This document shows positions 25,574 through 27,358 of a DNA stretch of 27,358 bases, in pieces (positions within the stretch are counted from its first letter, which is position 1; each line of letters opens with the position of its first letter). The stretch is taken from assembly GCA_964658445.1 (NCBI GenBank), contig CAZZZH010000021.1:1-27358 (forward strand), written 5' to 3'. The notes beneath the pieces were generated by a model. It had not been told where the DNA came from. It did no database searches and saw nothing but the letters and a program-made list of their open reading frames with translations. The stretch comes from Ilyomonas sp964658445 (lineage in GTDB: Bacteria; Bacteroidota; Bacteroidia; Chitinophagales; Chitinophagaceae). Made by a program: the position numbers and the translations under genes.

Positions 25574-27358
25574 TTATTTTGATACAGAAAACGGTTTGTC
25601 ATCATCGTTAATGCCTCTGTTTATTGCAGGCTGGCTACCCATTTCTAAATGAAAAGTTCCACCATTAGTAATGTCAGAATGTGTGATGTAATTATGCGTA
25701 TAATCTTTACCATTTAATGATGCCGATTGTATATACACATTGCTTTTGCTATTGTTGTTCGCTTCAACAATAAATTTTTTTCCGTTCTCTAATGTGAGTG
25801 TGAGTTTATTAAACACAGGACTGCCAATCGCATATTGGTCTGTGCCGGGGCAAACGCTATAAAATCCCATCGCACTTAGCACATACCAGCCTGATGTTTG
25901 TCCCTGGTCATCATCGCCCGGCAAACCGCTTTCTGTTGCATGATAAAGTTTATCCATTACATCACGAATATGCTGCTGTGTTTTCCAAGGCTGGCGGCAA
26001 TAATCGTAGAGATAAATCATGTGCTGAATAGGCTGATTGCCATGCGCATATTGCCCCATGTTGATGAGCTGCATCTCTTTCATCTCGTGAATCATGCTAC
26101 CGTAATAACCTACGTTGACTGTATTGGGCGAAGTCCATACAGAGTCTAATTTCTGATAGAATTTTTCTTCCCCACCCATCATGTTTATCAAGCCTTGTAC
26201 ATCGTGAAAAACGGACCACTGCCAATGCCATGCATTGCCTTCGGTATATGGTCCACCCCATTTAAACGGATCAAAATCAGCTGTCCATTTTCCATCTTCA
26301 CCACGACCGCGCATGAAGCCGGTTACACTGTCGTAAACATTGCTATAATTATAGATTGTTTTGCCAAAAACTTCTTTGTAAAAAGGCTTATTGGTTAAAT
26401 CGGCAAGATGATAACCGCACCAGTCGTCATACGCATACTCCAATGTTTGCGAAGTAGAGCCGCCACTTTCAGGAAAAGCCACATAGCCCAATTGGTAATA
26501 ATCTTTCCAGCCCGCGCGACCATTGGCTCCGCCCCATGGACCTTTATTGTTTGCTTCATGCAAATAGGCTTTCAAAGCGCTGTCAGGACTAAACGTTCTG
26601 ATTCCTTTTACCCAGGCATCCGTTAATAAAGAAATCGCATGATTACCTAACATTCCGCCTGTTTCGCGCGGAAACGACCAGGAAGGAAGCCAGCCACACT
26701 GTTGCTGCGCATCCAGTAAGGCTTGCATGTAATGTCCTTGCATAGTTGGATACAGCAAGTTATGAAGCGGAAGCTCACCACGAAATGTATCCCAGAAACC
26801 ATTGTCAGTGTACATGTAACCATCATGCACTTTGTTATCGTATGGACTACGGTAATAAGGCTTGCCGTCTTTATTTATTTCGTAAAATTCTCTCGAAAAA
26901 AGCGATGCACGAAACAGGCACGAATAGAAGGTTGCTTTCTGTTCTTCTGTGCCACCTTCTACCAATACTTTGTTCAACACATTGTTCCAGATGGTATAAG
27001 CCGCAGCTTTGGTTTCATCAACACTTTTAAATTTGCCTAACTCATTGTCGAGCGTTGTTTGCGCTTGTTCGGGGCTGACATAAGATGAAGTCACTTTTGC
27101 CTGCACAATGCTGCCAGCTTTGAATTGAATGTAAGCGCCAATGCCTTTGCCTTCATCACTTTGTTTATTATTGGAGATGGAATTTTTTACATTTTCCCAG
27201 GTACCATAAGAAACAAACGGCTGGTCAAACTGGATTACAAAATAGCTTCTTAGATTGCTGTCAACAAAGTAGCCGTTATACACCCAGCCGGTAATTTTTC
27301 TTTCTTCGGGGATGATTTTGACGCTGCTCATTTTGGTATAGCCATCAAAAACAACATA
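25574..27358 (-). CDS. GH92 alpha-mannosidase (N-terminal part missing)
   Basis: The frame stays open to the right edge; 594 residues are visible and roughly 150-200, including any signal peptide, lie outside. Numbering from the internal Met at 27331, Glu364 (TEGNAWHW), Asp473 and Asp475 (PGDDDQGQ) match the spacing of the general acid and the two base/activator acids of the characterised GH92 enzyme BT3990 (Glu533, Asp642, Asp644; from memory). His415-Glu416 (MIHEM) falls exactly where BT3990 has His584-Glu585, a pair linked to alpha-1,2-mannosidase activity. The family is Ca-dependent and removes alpha-mannose from yeast mannan or N-glycans, acting in the periplasm or at the surface. It is the first visible gene of the operon. 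Confidence 0.93.
   Translation of the reverse strand, partial: YVVFDGYTKMSSVKIIPEERKITGWVYNGYFVDSNLRSYFVIQFDQPFVSYGTWENVKNSISNNKQSDEGKGIGAYIQFKAGSIVQAKVTSSYVSPEQAQTTLDNELGKFKSVDETKAAAYTIWNNVLNKVLVEGGTEEQKATFYSCLFRASLFSREFYEINKDGKPYYRSPYDNKVHDGYMYTDNGFWDTFRGELPLHNLLYPTMQGHYMQALLDAQQQCGWLPSWSFPRETGGMLGNHAISLLTDAWVKGIRTFSPDSALKAYLHEANNKGPWGGANGRAGWKDYYQLGYVAFPESGGSTSQTLEYAYDDWCGYHLADLTNKPFYKEVFGKTIYNYSNVYDSVTGFMRGRGEDGKWTADFDPFKWGGPYTEGNAWHWQWSVFHDVQGLINMMGGEEKFYQKLDSVWTSPNTVNVGYYGSMIHEMKEMQLINMGQYAHGNQPIQHMIYLYDYCRQPWKTQQHIRDVMDKLYHATESGLPGDDDQGQTSGWYVLSAMGFYSVCPGTDQYAIGSPVFNKLTLTLENGKKFIVEANNNSKSNVYIQSASLNGKDYTHNYITHSDITNGGTFHLEMGSQPAINRGINDDDKPFSVSK

Noticed and set aside
26026..26043. GH92 HGNQP motif as a possible active-site mutation of HGNEP
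   Set aside because: I recall HGNQPIQHM as common in one branch of Bacteroidota GH92 enzymes, and the catalytic acids are intact.

Overview
The window comes from a member of the Bacteroidota, most likely the family Chitinophagaceae. The evidence is two SusC/RagA TonB-dependent transporters and two SusD lipoproteins, a protein with a C-terminal type IX secretion (T9SS) sorting domain, a GH92 alpha-mannosidase, and a long Lgt with a GRLGCQVGGDGDWG-type signature. The absence of clear Shine-Dalgarno sites also fits. The species call is inference. I saw no tRNA, rRNA, CRISPR array, insertion sequence or phage gene.

Region 1 (1-11447) holds secreted carbohydrate-active enzymes, mostly on the + strand: the C-terminal part of a GH2 exo-beta-glucosaminidase-like enzyme (cut by the left edge), a GH78 alpha-L-rhamnosidase-like enzyme, a T9SS-exported protein of unknown function with a textbook terminator behind it, and two tandem paralogous SGNH acetylesterases of the sialate O-acetylesterase type. 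A two-gene minus-strand unit, an aldo/keto reductase followed by an AraC regulator, sits between GH2 and GH78. It looks functionally separate and carries a strong hairpin between its genes.

Region 2 (11542-14282) holds two convergent lipoprotein-maturation genes: Lgt (+), which adds diacylglycerol to lipobox cysteines, and Lnt (-), which N-acylates the mature cysteine. The lipoproteins encoded in region 3 are the kind of substrate they process.

Region 3 (14302-27358) is a minus-strand polysaccharide utilization locus (PUL). In transcription order it runs: GH92 mannosidase (start lies beyond the right edge), SusD, small DUF5004-like lipoprotein, DUF4961-like lipoprotein, SusC, SusD, SusC, then a terminator-like hairpin 19 nt before the lnt start codon. 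Gaps between genes are 15-91 bp, so the block is probably one operon. The GH92 keeps the expected catalytic acids and a His-Glu pair at the place associated with alpha-1,2-mannosidases, so alpha-mannan or N-glycan mannose is the best guess for the substrate. The order is unusual: only the middle SusC-SusD is a normal pair, while the first SusD and the last SusC have no adjacent partner within the window.

No wholly new system was identified. The points most worth following are the PUL gene order, the divergent plug/TonB-box region of one SusC, the T9SS protein's N-terminal module, and several intergenic inverted repeats.
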